Assembly (NCBI GenBank): GCA_024640305.1
Contig: JAHEFG010000043.1
Location: 310,001-374,000 of the forward strand
Length of the DNA: 64,000 nt
Direction: 5' to 3'
From: Gammaproteobacteria bacterium
Lineage (GTDB): Bacteria > Pseudomonadota > Gammaproteobacteria > Steroidobacterales > Woeseiaceae
Below, piece by piece: positions 1 through 7,851 of this stretch. The position numbers and the translations under genes were made by a program. The notes under the pieces were generated by a model. It was given only the letters and a program-made list of their open reading frames with translations. It did not search any database and was not told the origin of the DNA. Position 1 is the first letter of the stretch. Every line of letters starts with the position of its first letter.

Positions 1-549
1 CGGTCGTTATATGGCGGCTTCGTGGAACTGGAGAATCGTGCCCAGGACGTTTCGGTTTCCAGCCTGAGGGCCGCCGCCGATTGGCCGCTACAGGTTGTGG
101 TCGCCATTACGGCAACAGGGCCCAAGCCCGTCGGTTCGACCGAGGCAATGGAAGTCAGCCGCAAGACATCACCGTTTTTCGAGCGTTGGGTAGAACAGCA
201 GCCGCAGGATCTGGCCATCGCACGGGAGGCCATTGCCGGCAGCGACTTTGCCGCTTTGGCCGCGATTGCTGAACACAACTGCCTGAAGATGCACTCCGTG
301 ATGTGGGGATCGCGTCCACCAATGATTTACTGGAACAGCGTTACGCTCGCCTGCATGCAGACAATAAGGAATTTGCAGGAAGACGGCGTCCCGGTGTTTT
401 TTACGATCGATGCCGGGCCCCAGGTAAAGGCCGTTTGTACTGCCGAAGCTGTGTCGCAGGTGCAACTGGCACTGGCGGACACGACCGGCGTCGAAGCAGT
501 GATGCTCAGTGGTCTCGGCGCAGGCGCGGCATTGGAGTCGACTGCATGA
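1..549 (+). CDS. mvaD: Diphosphomevalonate decarboxylase, 3' part
   Basis: Last enzyme of the mevalonate pathway: ATP-dependent decarboxylation of mevalonate diphosphate to isopentenyl diphosphate, cytosolic. The reading frame is open from base 1 and runs through an RSLYGGFVE segment, which matches the conserved region following the serine-rich ATP loop of this family, so the true start lies left of the window. Further family marks are the AEHNCLKMHSVM helix and the FTIDAGPQVK strand near the C-terminus. The start-like codon at 22 is only a valine inside the gene. Its stop overlaps the ATG of the next kinase (ATGA), so translation is probably coupled. About 182 codons are visible. Confidence 0.93.
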   Translation, partial: RSLYGGFVELENRAQDVSVSSLRAAADWPLQVVVAITATGPKPVGSTEAMEVSRKTSPFFERWVEQQPQDLAIAREAIAGSDFAALAAIAEHNCLKMHSVMWGSRPPMIYWNSVTLACMQTIRNLQEDGVPVFFTIDAGPQVKAVCTAEAVSQVQLALADTTGVEAVMLSGLGAGAALESTA

Positions 550-1550
550 GCGATGCAATGCCGATAGTGGCAAGCGCGCCTGGCAAGGTGATTTTGTCTG
601 GTGAATACGCGGTACTCGATGGTGCGCCGGCCATATGCATGGCTGTCGATCGTCGTGCACGGGTTACTCTCGAATACTGCGATGAGGGTTATAACGTCGT
701 TGCCGCGCCAGGCTATACGGAGTCAACGGCCCGATTCAGGGTCGCTGACGGTGCAGTGGAATGGCTTGAAGGCGGCGAGGACTTCAAGCTTGTGGAAGAC
801 TTGTGGCGAACAGCATACGTCGAAACAGGCAGGCACTTTTCAATTCGCCTGGATACAAGCGAATTCGTCGATGCGGCAAGTGGCGCCAAAATTGGTATTG
901 GTTCCAGTGCCGCGTTGATGAGCGCATTCGCCGCCGCGCTGTGCCATGCTGGCGACGTTGACGAAGACGCCAGCAGGATCGCTTTTGCTGCGCACCGAGC
1001 GCTTCAGGAAGGCCTGGGCAGCGGCGCAGACATAGCGTGCTGCAGTCGCGGCGGTCTGATCGAGTACACGATGGGCAAAGGTACTGGTCACTCTGTCGCT
1101 TGGCCTGAGGGTCTGGTTTTCGGCCTGTTTTGGAGCGGTGTTCCGGCAATTACGAGCGCCAAACTGAAGCAACTTATTAAAAGTGACCCGCGCCCATCGC
1201 GAGCCGCGCTTATGCTCGCCTCGAGGCGTGTGGCGTCGGCCTGGAGCAGTGGTAACGCGCGGCAGGTTCTGCTCGAATATCGGGACTACATACAGGTGCT
1301 GCGGGAATTCAGCGGTGATCATGCACTTGGTATTTTTGACGCCGGTCATGCAGAGATGGGGGCGGTAGCTGAAGCGGCAGGCCTTGTCTACAAGCCGTGT
1401 GGCGCAGGAGGCGGCGATATCGGAATCGTCCTGTGCGACGATGCGGAATCGCTTGCAGCGTTCGTCGATCGTGCAAAAGAGCAGAATTTCCGGCACCTTC
1501 CAATAAGTGCCGACCCACTCGGCGTGCAGGTTACAGGACAAGGTTGTTGA
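546..1550 (+). CDS. Phosphomevalonate kinase (GHMP family)
   Basis: Phosphorylates mevalonate-5-phosphate to mevalonate diphosphate. The 334-residue protein has the three GHMP kinase motifs: an N-terminal APGKVILSGEYAVL, the ATP loop KIGIGSSAALMSAF (about residues 115-127) and a C-terminal KPCGAGGGDIGIVL. The ATG at 546 is chosen because it sits in an ATGA overlap with mvaD and begins just before the first motif; the same frame is open much further upstream but that part overlaps mvaD and shows no family similarity. The gene stops at 1550 inside the TTGA junction with the reductase-kinase fusion. Assignment as phosphomevalonate rather than mevalonate kinase follows from position and from the separate mevalonate kinase domain next door. 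Confidence 0.88.
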   Translation: MSDAMPIVASAPGKVILSGEYAVLDGAPAICMAVDRRARVTLEYCDEGYNVVAAPGYTESTARFRVADGAVEWLEGGEDFKLVEDLWRTAYVETGRHFSIRLDTSEFVDAASGAKIGIGSSAALMSAFAAALCHAGDVDEDASRIAFAAHRALQEGLGSGADIACCSRGGLIEYTMGKGTGHSVAWPEGLVFGLFWSGVPAITSAKLKQLIKSDPRPSRAALMLASRRVASAWSSGNARQVLLEYRDYIQVLREFSGDHALGIFDAGHAEMGAVAEAAGLVYKPCGAGGGDIGIVLCDDAESLAAFVDRAKEQNFRHLPISADPLGVQVTGQGC

Positions 1551-3775
1551 GCGACTCCCGGATCAAAGGTCTCTACCGGCTAAGCATCGCCGAGCGCATT
1601 CGTGCGCTCCGGCAGCAGGGATGGCTATCGGCTGCAGATGCGGAGCTGCTGCAACAGGGCAGGCACGTGTTGTCGCCGGCTGTTGCGGACAGAATGATCG
1701 AGAATGTCGTTGGTGTTTTCGGTTTGCCCATGGCGGTCGCGCCCAATTTCGTCGTTAATGGTCAGGATTACATCGTGCCGATGGTTGTCGAGGAGCCCTC
1801 TATAGTTGCTGCGACGAGTAACGCGGCGCGATTGGCGCGCAGTTGTGGCGGTTTCACCGCATCATGTGCCGAATCACTGCTCGTCGGGCAAATACACGTC
1901 ACGAATGTAGACGATCCGGAATCCGCACTGTCGAGGCTGAACTCCGTCAGCGTCGAGTTGCTCGAGCGGGCCAACGCGGTTCATCCGAGGCTCGTAGCTC
2001 GCGGCGGTGGTGTGCGGGAAATCGTATCGCGGTCGATGTTGCTCGACGATGGCACCACAGCGATTGCCGTACACATGCTGGTTGATACTTGCGACGCGAT
2101 GGGAGCCAACCTGGTCAATACGATTTGCGAGGCGGTGGCGTCGCGAGTCGCGGAGCTTTGTGGTGGTGAAGTCGCGCTGGCAATCCTTTCAAATCTCGCC
2201 GACAGGTCGCTGGTGTCGGCACGAGTTCGATACCGACCAGCAGATCTTGCCACGTGCGATACCACCGGAGACCTGGTGCGGGATCGAATCGTGCTTGCCA
2301 GCGATATTGCAAGCGCAGACCCCTATCGTGCGGCAACTCACAACAAAGGCGTCATGAACGGCATTGACGCTGTTGCCATAGCGACGGGCAATGATTGGCG
2401 CGCGATTGAAGCGGGTGCACATGCGTTTGCAGCAGCAACAGGTACCTACAGACCGCTGGCAACCTGGTCCGTCGCCGACAATGGCGAGCTCCAGGGTGAT
2501 ATCGAAATGCCACTGAAAGTCGGGGTTGTGGGTGGCAACCTGGACGCAAATCCTGCGGTGGCTGCTGCCATCAGAATTGCCGGCGTGCAGTCGGCAATCG
2601 AGCTTGCCGAATTGATGGCCGCAGTCGGATTGGCCCAGAATTTCGCGGCATTGAAGGCCCTGGCGACGACGGGAATCCAGGATGGGCATATGCGACTGCA
2701 TGCGCGCAGCGTCGCGGCGACGGCCGGCGTGCCGGACGAATATTTCGACGAAGTGCTGGACGAGATGATTGCCAGCGGCGATATCAAGGTTCAGAAGGCA
2801 CAGGAATTACTAGCCAGGCGGCGCTCGACATTGCCGCGACGCGAACCGTGTGCAACAGCGGCGGGCAAAGTTATTCTGCTGGGCGAGCACGCGGTGGTTT
2901 ATGGACGGCACGCGCTGGCATTGCCTATACCAGACGCGGTGTCAGCAAAGGTCAGCAAGATTGATGCCGGTGTAAGTATCTCGATACCCGAATGGGGCGT
3001 TTCGCAGCGGATCGACGTCGGCGATTCCACTGGTATTGCCGCGGCACTGAACCTGATTCTTCGTGAGCTGGATATCGCGGGGTCGGGATACGAGATCCGT
3101 TTGCGCGCAGATTTGCCTCGCGCGATGGGGCTGGGGTCATCGGCTGCTCTCGCCGTAGCTATCGTGCGTGCGTTTAGCGCGGAACTTGGGCTGGGTCTTG
3201 ACGATGCCCGGGTAAACGCGATCGCGTTCGAGTGCGAGAAGCTTGCACATGGCACGCCATCGGGAATCGATAACACGATAGCGACCTATGCGGTGCCGAT
3301 GAAATTTCGTAATGCCGGGTCGCTGCAGGTTGAGAACCTCGCATTGACAGAGTCGCCACCGATCATCATCGCCTGCAGCAACTCACCGGGTTTGACCATG
3401 GAGCAGGTTGCCGGTGTTCGTGCGCGCCACGAGCAACACCTGGTGCGTTATGAGGCGCTGTTCGACGAAATAGATGCGCTGAGTCAGGCTGGCGCTGACG
3501 CGCTTGTCAGGGCTGATTATGCGGAGCTCGGCATGCTAATGAACATCTGCCAGGGATTGCTAGGCGCTATCCAGGTTTCGACCGCCGAGCTCGAGGGGAT
3601 GGTGCATTTAGCTCGCTCAGCAGGCGCAAGTGGAGCCAAGTTGACCGGTGGTGGCGGCGGCGGTTCGATTATTGCGCTTTGCCCTGGCAAAGTTTCAGCG
3701 GTTCGTAATGCACTGGCATCGGCGGGGTTCAGAACCCTGAGTCTGAGCCAACAAGATGAGGTAGGGAGTGAATAG
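1547..3775 (+). CDS. HMG-CoA reductase-mevalonate kinase fusion protein
   Basis: One frame of 742 codons encodes two consecutive mevalonate enzymes. Residues 1 to about 425 are a class II HMG-CoA reductase. With the TTG at 1547 as codon 1, the catalytic residues fall at Glu83 (EEPSIVAA), Lys267 (HNKGVMNG), Asp283 (ATGND) and His381 (GHMRLH), the same numbers as known for Pseudomonas mevalonii reductase, which supports this start. After a short Arg-rich linker, residues from about 434 form a GHMP mevalonate kinase: AAGKVILLGEHAVVYG, PRAMGLGSSAALA and KLTGGGGGGS. The frame is continuous with no frameshift. The TTG overlaps the preceding stop (TTGA) and the end overlaps idi by eight bases, so the cluster reads as one operon. 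The upstream in-frame ATG at 1397 lies within the kinase gene and is rejected. Confidence 0.93.
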   Translation: MSDSRIKGLYRLSIAERIRALRQQGWLSAADAELLQQGRHVLSPAVADRMIENVVGVFGLPMAVAPNFVVNGQDYIVPMVVEEPSIVAATSNAARLARSCGGFTASCAESLLVGQIHVTNVDDPESALSRLNSVSVELLERANAVHPRLVARGGGVREIVSRSMLLDDGTTAIAVHMLVDTCDAMGANLVNTICEAVASRVAELCGGEVALAILSNLADRSLVSARVRYRPADLATCDTTGDLVRDRIVLASDIASADPYRAATHNKGVMNGIDAVAIATGNDWRAIEAGAHAFAAATGTYRPLATWSVADNGELQGDIEMPLKVGVVGGNLDANPAVAAAIRIAGVQSAIELAELMAAVGLAQNFAALKALATTGIQDGHMRLHARSVAATAGVPDEYFDEVLDEMIASGDIKVQKAQELLARRRSTLPRREPCATAAGKVILLGEHAVVYGRHALALPIPDAVSAKVSKIDAGVSISIPEWGVSQRIDVGDSTGIAAALNLILRELDIAGSGYEIRLRADLPRAMGLGSSAALAVAIVRAFSAELGLGLDDARVNAIAFECEKLAHGTPSGIDNTIATYAVPMKFRNAGSLQVENLALTESPPIIIACSNSPGLTMEQVAGVRARHEQHLVRYEALFDEIDALSQAGADALVRADYAELGMLMNICQGLLGAIQVSTAELEGMVHLARSAGASGAKLTGGGGGGSIIALCPGKVSAVRNALASAGFRTLSLSQQDEVGSE

Positions 3776-4340
3776 CGCACATCGAGTTGTTTCGTCCGAG
3801 GCCGAAGAACTGATTCTTGTCGACGCTGACGATAACGAAGTCGGCTTCCTGTCCAAAGCTGACTGTCACGATGGCGCCGGCATTCTGCACCGCGCGTTTT
3901 CCCTGTTTCTCTTCAATGGAGAAGGTGAGCTGTTGCTGCAACAGCGCAGTCAGTCGAAGCGGCTGTGGCCGGGTTTCTGGTCAAATAGTTGTTGCAGCCA
4001 CCCGCGCCGCGGGGAGTCGATGCAAGTCGCAACACAGCGCCGGCTGCTCGATGAACTGAACATCGAAACATCGCTCGAGTATGTCTACAAATTCAGTTAC
4101 GAAGCCAGTTTTGGCGACCTCGGATCCGAGAATGAGCTGTGCCAGGTTTACCTTGGCAAAGTCGGGGAAGCGGTGCGGGCAAACGCCCACGAGATCGCCG
4201 ACATCCGTTTCGTTTCGGCTGCAGCTTTGGCTGCCGAAATGGATGCGTCGCCGCAACAATTTACACCGTGGTTCAAAATGGAGTGGCAAACACTCCTGAC
4301 GGAGCACAAGGCAATGCTCGCAAACTACTGCGGCGACTAG
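3768..4340 (+). CDS. idi: Isopentenyl-diphosphate delta-isomerase, type I (Nudix)
   Basis: Interconverts IPP and DMAPP, cytosolic, metal dependent. The 190-residue length fits type I isomerases. Visible motifs are the FSLFLFNGEGELLLQQRS Nudix-type strand, the WSNSCCSHPRRGE segment that carries the catalytic cysteine, and SENELCQVY carrying the catalytic glutamate. GTG at 3768 is preceded by a GTAGGGA ribosome site and overlaps the fusion gene by eight bases, indicating coupling. Its stop TAG shares the palindromic CTAG with the stop of the convergent HMG-CoA synthase gene. It completes the pathway to DMAPP in this operon. Confidence 0.93.
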   Translation: MNSAHRVVSSEAEELILVDADDNEVGFLSKADCHDGAGILHRAFSLFLFNGEGELLLQQRSQSKRLWPGFWSNSCCSHPRRGESMQVATQRRLLDELNIETSLEYVYKFSYEASFGDLGSENELCQVYLGKVGEAVRANAHEIADIRFVSAAALAAEMDASPQQFTPWFKMEWQTLLTEHKAMLANYCGD

Positions 4341-5821
4341 CTCACGTACTTGTAGTATTCGATTCCCAGGTCGCTGAAGTGCCGTTCGTCGGCAATTCCC
4401 ACCCGATCGATCACGAATTCGTCTCGCGGGGCGTAGTCCAGGCCATTAACGCGGCGGCCATCGTGCAGAGCTACGTACTGATCAGCGTTGAGGTCGATGG
4501 TGAAGTCCATTGCGTCACCAAAACGAATTGCTGCGGTGGCCTCGCGCCACCCTTCGGCCATGAAGAACGGAATAACCTCTGCGGCGTCGCCACTGCCGTA
4601 ACCGAGTGTTAGTACTTCCTCACCTGGTGCGAGTGAATTTTCATCGAGTGCCTGTTCAAAACCGGCAGCCATCCAGGCAGGGAGCGCGGCGGTGTAAAGG
4701 TTGCCGAGATCGAGCATTGTGTCGCTGCCGAGCGCGAGCTTGTCGAGAATCTCTCGTCGGTAGCGGCGCGATGCACGAAAAACTTTGTGCACGGCCATCG
4801 TCAGCGGATACACCTCAAATTGCAGCTGCTCCGCATTGGCAAGCTGAGCCACATCCGGTTTCGTGATCATTTCACTGTGTAGCGCCGCGGCGTCGATACC
4901 TGCTTCATAACAATACGAAGCGAGTTCTGCGCGATCTTCGGCATTGCCCCGGCTGAGCCCGAACAGGTAAGAGATAGCCCAACCGGTTTCGGGCATGCGA
5001 CGATAGGGCCGATGCATGAATACAGTCCTTAATGAGCGCATGTATTCGGCAGCATTGATGCCCCGTTTCGCGTACATGTCATTCAATGCATGCAGCGTTT
5101 CGTCAATGTAACAAGTAGTCGAGTACTTGCCATTAAAAACCGGGAAATCCTGAACCTGGTGTGTCTCAGCACGACTTTGCCCACAAAAACGGGACATTGG
5201 TTTGCGGAAGTCCATTATCCGGTAGTCCGAAGCCGACCCGGACGCGGGGAGATCGACGACGGCCAGTTTTGGATCTTCCTCGAGCAACATCGCCACGGCT
5301 CCGGCGCCCTGTGTTGGTTCGCCGCTGGAACCGCGCGCGTATTCGGCAATGTCAGCACAAACGACAATTGCCTGCCCGCCGGCGCCATCTAGCGCGAGGT
5401 GTCGAATCGCACCTTTCATGCCATAGACGCCACCCAGACAAGCGTGCTTGAACTCAGGTACTTCGCAGCTTCTTGCGATAGGGGCTTTGCCACGAGCGAT
5501 GAGGGCCCGATCGACCATGCCCTTGACGATAATTGCACCGGCGGAGTTGTCAGTACTCGACTCCGTGCCCAGTCCCAGGAACTTGATCTGGGTCGGGTCG
5601 ACGTCGTATTGCTCGATGAGCCGCATGACAGCGGTTGCGGCCATTGTATAGACGCTTTGATCGGGACCGCGCATGCGGAAGCTCCGCCCAACAACCTCGC
5701 GGATCTTTGGCCATTGGTTGTCCGTCCAGCTACACCAGTCTTCCAGCCAGACACGATATGGCGGTATATAAGCGGCAAGCCCGCTTATTCCGATTTTCCT
5801 ATTTTGGCTGGTTTGATTCAT
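4337..5821 (-). CDS. Hydroxymethylglutaryl-CoA synthase
   Basis: Condenses acetyl-CoA with acetoacetyl-CoA to HMG-CoA, the entry step of the mevalonate pathway. Of 494 residues, the catalytic Glu lies in LGLGTESSTDNS (about 87), the acyl-binding Cys in KHACLGGVYGMKGA (about 128) and the catalytic His in FMHRPYRRMP (about 270); LGYGSGDAAEVIPF matches the late GSG motif. ATG at 5821 (MNQTSQNRK) is preferred over the in-frame codon 18 residues upstream because similarity begins right after it. It is longer than the roughly 390-residue Gram-positive enzymes. It faces idi, sharing four bases at the stops. No acetoacetyl-CoA thiolase is seen in the window. Confidence 0.9.
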   Translation of the reverse strand: MNQTSQNRKIGISGLAAYIPPYRVWLEDWCSWTDNQWPKIREVVGRSFRMRGPDQSVYTMAATAVMRLIEQYDVDPTQIKFLGLGTESSTDNSAGAIIVKGMVDRALIARGKAPIARSCEVPEFKHACLGGVYGMKGAIRHLALDGAGGQAIVVCADIAEYARGSSGEPTQGAGAVAMLLEEDPKLAVVDLPASGSASDYRIMDFRKPMSRFCGQSRAETHQVQDFPVFNGKYSTTCYIDETLHALNDMYAKRGINAAEYMRSLRTVFMHRPYRRMPETGWAISYLFGLSRGNAEDRAELASYCYEAGIDAAALHSEMITKPDVAQLANAEQLQFEVYPLTMAVHKVFRASRRYRREILDKLALGSDTMLDLGNLYTAALPAWMAAGFEQALDENSLAPGEEVLTLGYGSGDAAEVIPFFMAEGWREATAAIRFGDAMDFTIDLNADQYVALHDGRRVNGLDYAPRDEFVIDRVGIADERHFSDLGIEYYKYVS

Positions 5822-5879
5822 GAGTCGAAAAGTCTTTAGCCCGGGAATTCTAGTGTTCCGGAGCCCATCACTCAACCAT

Positions 5880-6392
5880 CTATTTGACGGTAATGATAAT
5901 CGGATCCGACATTATCGGCGAATCGTGAGGTATGTGGAGGTGATCGCCCAATAACATCCGCAGTGTATGGGTGCCTGGCGCAAGGGTTATTTCGGTAGAC
6001 GTGCTGCCATCGCCGAAGTGGATATGGTGCTCATCGGCCGGAATCGGGAGCCCAAAATCGGGTAGATCCGTATCGACCAGCAAGTGGTGATGACCGGAAT
6101 CCGGCTGACTATTGCCCGCTTTTACAACGCTCATGCCTGCGATGCCAAACTCGATGCTGACGGGGTTTGTAACAGTGTCACCATCGGCCGGGCTGATGAA
6201 AAACACCCTGGCACCCTCGGGGGAGGCGGTTCGAGGTGTCACTGCCGGCGATAACGTCTCGGCGGCAACTGCTGCAACCTTGTCGTCGCCGGTGGCAGTT
6301 TCAGCCTGCGGCGATTGATGTTGGTTACATGCAATCAATAAGGCGGCCGCGCTAAATGTAGCCAGTTTAAGAGCCAGGCTGACAATTTTCAT
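5880..6392 (-). CDS. DUF4399 lipoprotein
   Basis: A 170-residue secreted lipoprotein: the signal segment ends in LLIAC, with Cys22 as the likely lipidated residue. The mature part carries the DUF4399 pattern (ARVFFISPADGDTV, GHHHLLVD, HIHFGDGSTSTEI, TLRMLLGDHLHIPH), rich in histidine, which might bind metal although this is only inference. Function of the family is not known to me. It lies 58 bases downstream of the HMG-CoA synthase start on the same strand, separated from the next upstream gene by 76 bases. Confidence 0.85.
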   Translation of the reverse strand: MKIVSLALKLATFSAAALLIACNQHQSPQAETATGDDKVAAVAAETLSPAVTPRTASPEGARVFFISPADGDTVTNPVSIEFGIAGMSVVKAGNSQPDSGHHHLLVDTDLPDFGLPIPADEHHIHFGDGSTSTEITLAPGTHTLRMLLGDHLHIPHDSPIMSDPIIITVK

Positions 6393-6468
6393 TATTCCGT
6401 TCTTCCGGCGACATTTCAGACGCCTAATAATAAGTGTTCAGGACGCGTTGCACATCCCCAAAATGCTG

Positions 6469-7845
6469 TTATATCGAAAATGCCGCGATCGCAAGCGCCC
6501 CCATCATTGTGGCGAAAAAGCCGACCAGGTAGGTACTAAGGAGCATTACAAACTTGAGAAAGGTCACAACTCCGCCCTGTCCATAGACTCGGCGCATCGA
6601 CTTGAACAGATACACCGGTACGTAAAAGGATGTAACAACAACAGTCACTATTGGCAGTGCCTCGGGTATGCCGAGCAATGTTGCCAGCCGCATCAACAGC
6701 ACTTGCAGTGTCAGAATCAGGAAGAAGAAAGCATGAAAGTGTACGAAAAACAGCAAATGCTCTACGTAGTAGCGTTTGGATAACGGATACAAAGCTTTAA
6801 GCACGAATGCCATCAGCGGCAACAGGACAATCAAAGCGGCCGGAATATTGTCGAGCAATTTGTCTACGAACGCCTTACCGCCGTCGATCTGTGTTTTCTC
6901 GCAGATTCGCTTAAGGCGTTCCGGTGTCAATCGTCGGGCGATCCAGTCAGGCACGTCGTCGACATCCGTGGGCTCAACGTTGCAATCACCCTGGACGTCG
7001 ATTTGCTCGGATTCGTCGTTAAATTTGAGCAGGAAACCGCCGTCATTGGTGTCAGTATCTTCGGGCAATTCGACATCCGGCAGAATACCGTCTGCCGCGA
7101 GTTCGTCGAGAACCTGACGAGCCTCATCAATTGCCTCATCCGGAATGGCGATCTCGACATCACCTGCGGCGCTGCTGGTTTGTTCCGACTCGGGTTCAAA
7201 GAGCAGGCCCAGTTCTTCGCGAGGGTCGAAGAATGCGACCACGAAGAACAGCAGGCTCAGAACGAGGTACATGCGAAATGGCGGCATGTAACGCGCACGC
7301 CGCCCTTGCAGGTAATCGTGGGTGAGCTGACCCGGGCGAATCATCAGGGGAACGAGTGTCTGCCAGAGGCGGGAGTCGATCTCGAACAGGTCACCAAAGG
7401 CGTCACTAATTAGTTCCCAGAGACTGATGAGCCTGCTGCGGGATCTTTGCCCACAATTGCCGCAATATTGCCCTTTCAGCTGCGCGCCGCAGTTCAGGCA
7501 ATCGGGCGACTCCGCCGGCGGATGATCGAGTGTACTGTCCTCCCTGAGAACACGAGCAGCTGCTGTAACCAGCCCTCCGAATCGGGACATAACATCGTTT
7601 GGAATATCGGAGCCGATGCCATACAGAAAATTGTTCAGGGCGTTATCGCTGTCGAAATCATAAAGACATACGAAGCCACTGCGGCCGTCGTCACGATCCG
7701 CTGTCAAGAAGGAGTTGCACTCTGCGATGTCCGCTACACGACGTATTTCACTAACGTGCTCGCCGAGCCAGTTATTGAAATCATCGCGGACACTGTTGTC
7801 TACGGCAAAGGAGACTTCATATACAGATCCGGAGCGAGTCGGCAT
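6469..7845 (-). CDS. DUF4286-DUF3667 fusion membrane protein
   Basis: A 458-residue protein of two recognisable parts. Residues 1 to about 100 (YEVSFAVDNSVRDDFNNWL) look like the small ferredoxin-fold DUF4286 domain. Cys116, Cys119, Cys127 and Cys130 (CLNCG...CGNCG) form a zinc-ribbon, followed by the DUF3667 signature around PGQLTHDYLQGRRARYMPPFRMYL and about four membrane segments. An acidic insert separates the first membrane helix from the later ones. The gene starts seven bases after the fadE stop, so it is probably cotranscribed with fadE. The function is unknown. Confidence 0.8.
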   Translation of the reverse strand: MPTRSGSVYEVSFAVDNSVRDDFNNWLGEHVSEIRRVADIAECNSFLTADRDDGRSGFVCLYDFDSDNALNNFLYGIGSDIPNDVMSRFGGLVTAAARVLREDSTLDHPPAESPDCLNCGAQLKGQYCGNCGQRSRSRLISLWELISDAFGDLFEIDSRLWQTLVPLMIRPGQLTHDYLQGRRARYMPPFRMYLVLSLLFFVVAFFDPREELGLLFEPESEQTSSAAGDVEIAIPDEAIDEARQVLDELAADGILPDVELPEDTDTNDGGFLLKFNDESEQIDVQGDCNVEPTDVDDVPDWIARRLTPERLKRICEKTQIDGGKAFVDKLLDNIPAALIVLLPLMAFVLKALYPLSKRYYVEHLLFFVHFHAFFFLILTLQVLLMRLATLLGIPEALPIVTVVVTSFYVPVYLFKSMRRVYGQGGVVTFLKFVMLLSTYLVGFFATMMGALAIAAFSI

Positions 7846-7851
7846 GAAGAC

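Noticed and set aside
303-545. Upstream extension of the phosphomevalonate kinase frame
   Set aside because: It overlaps mvaD entirely, and GHMP similarity begins at the ATG of 546.
1397-1546. Upstream extension of the reductase-kinase fusion from ATG 1397
   Set aside because: The segment is Arg-rich and lies in the kinase gene; catalytic residue numbering fits a TTG start at 1547.
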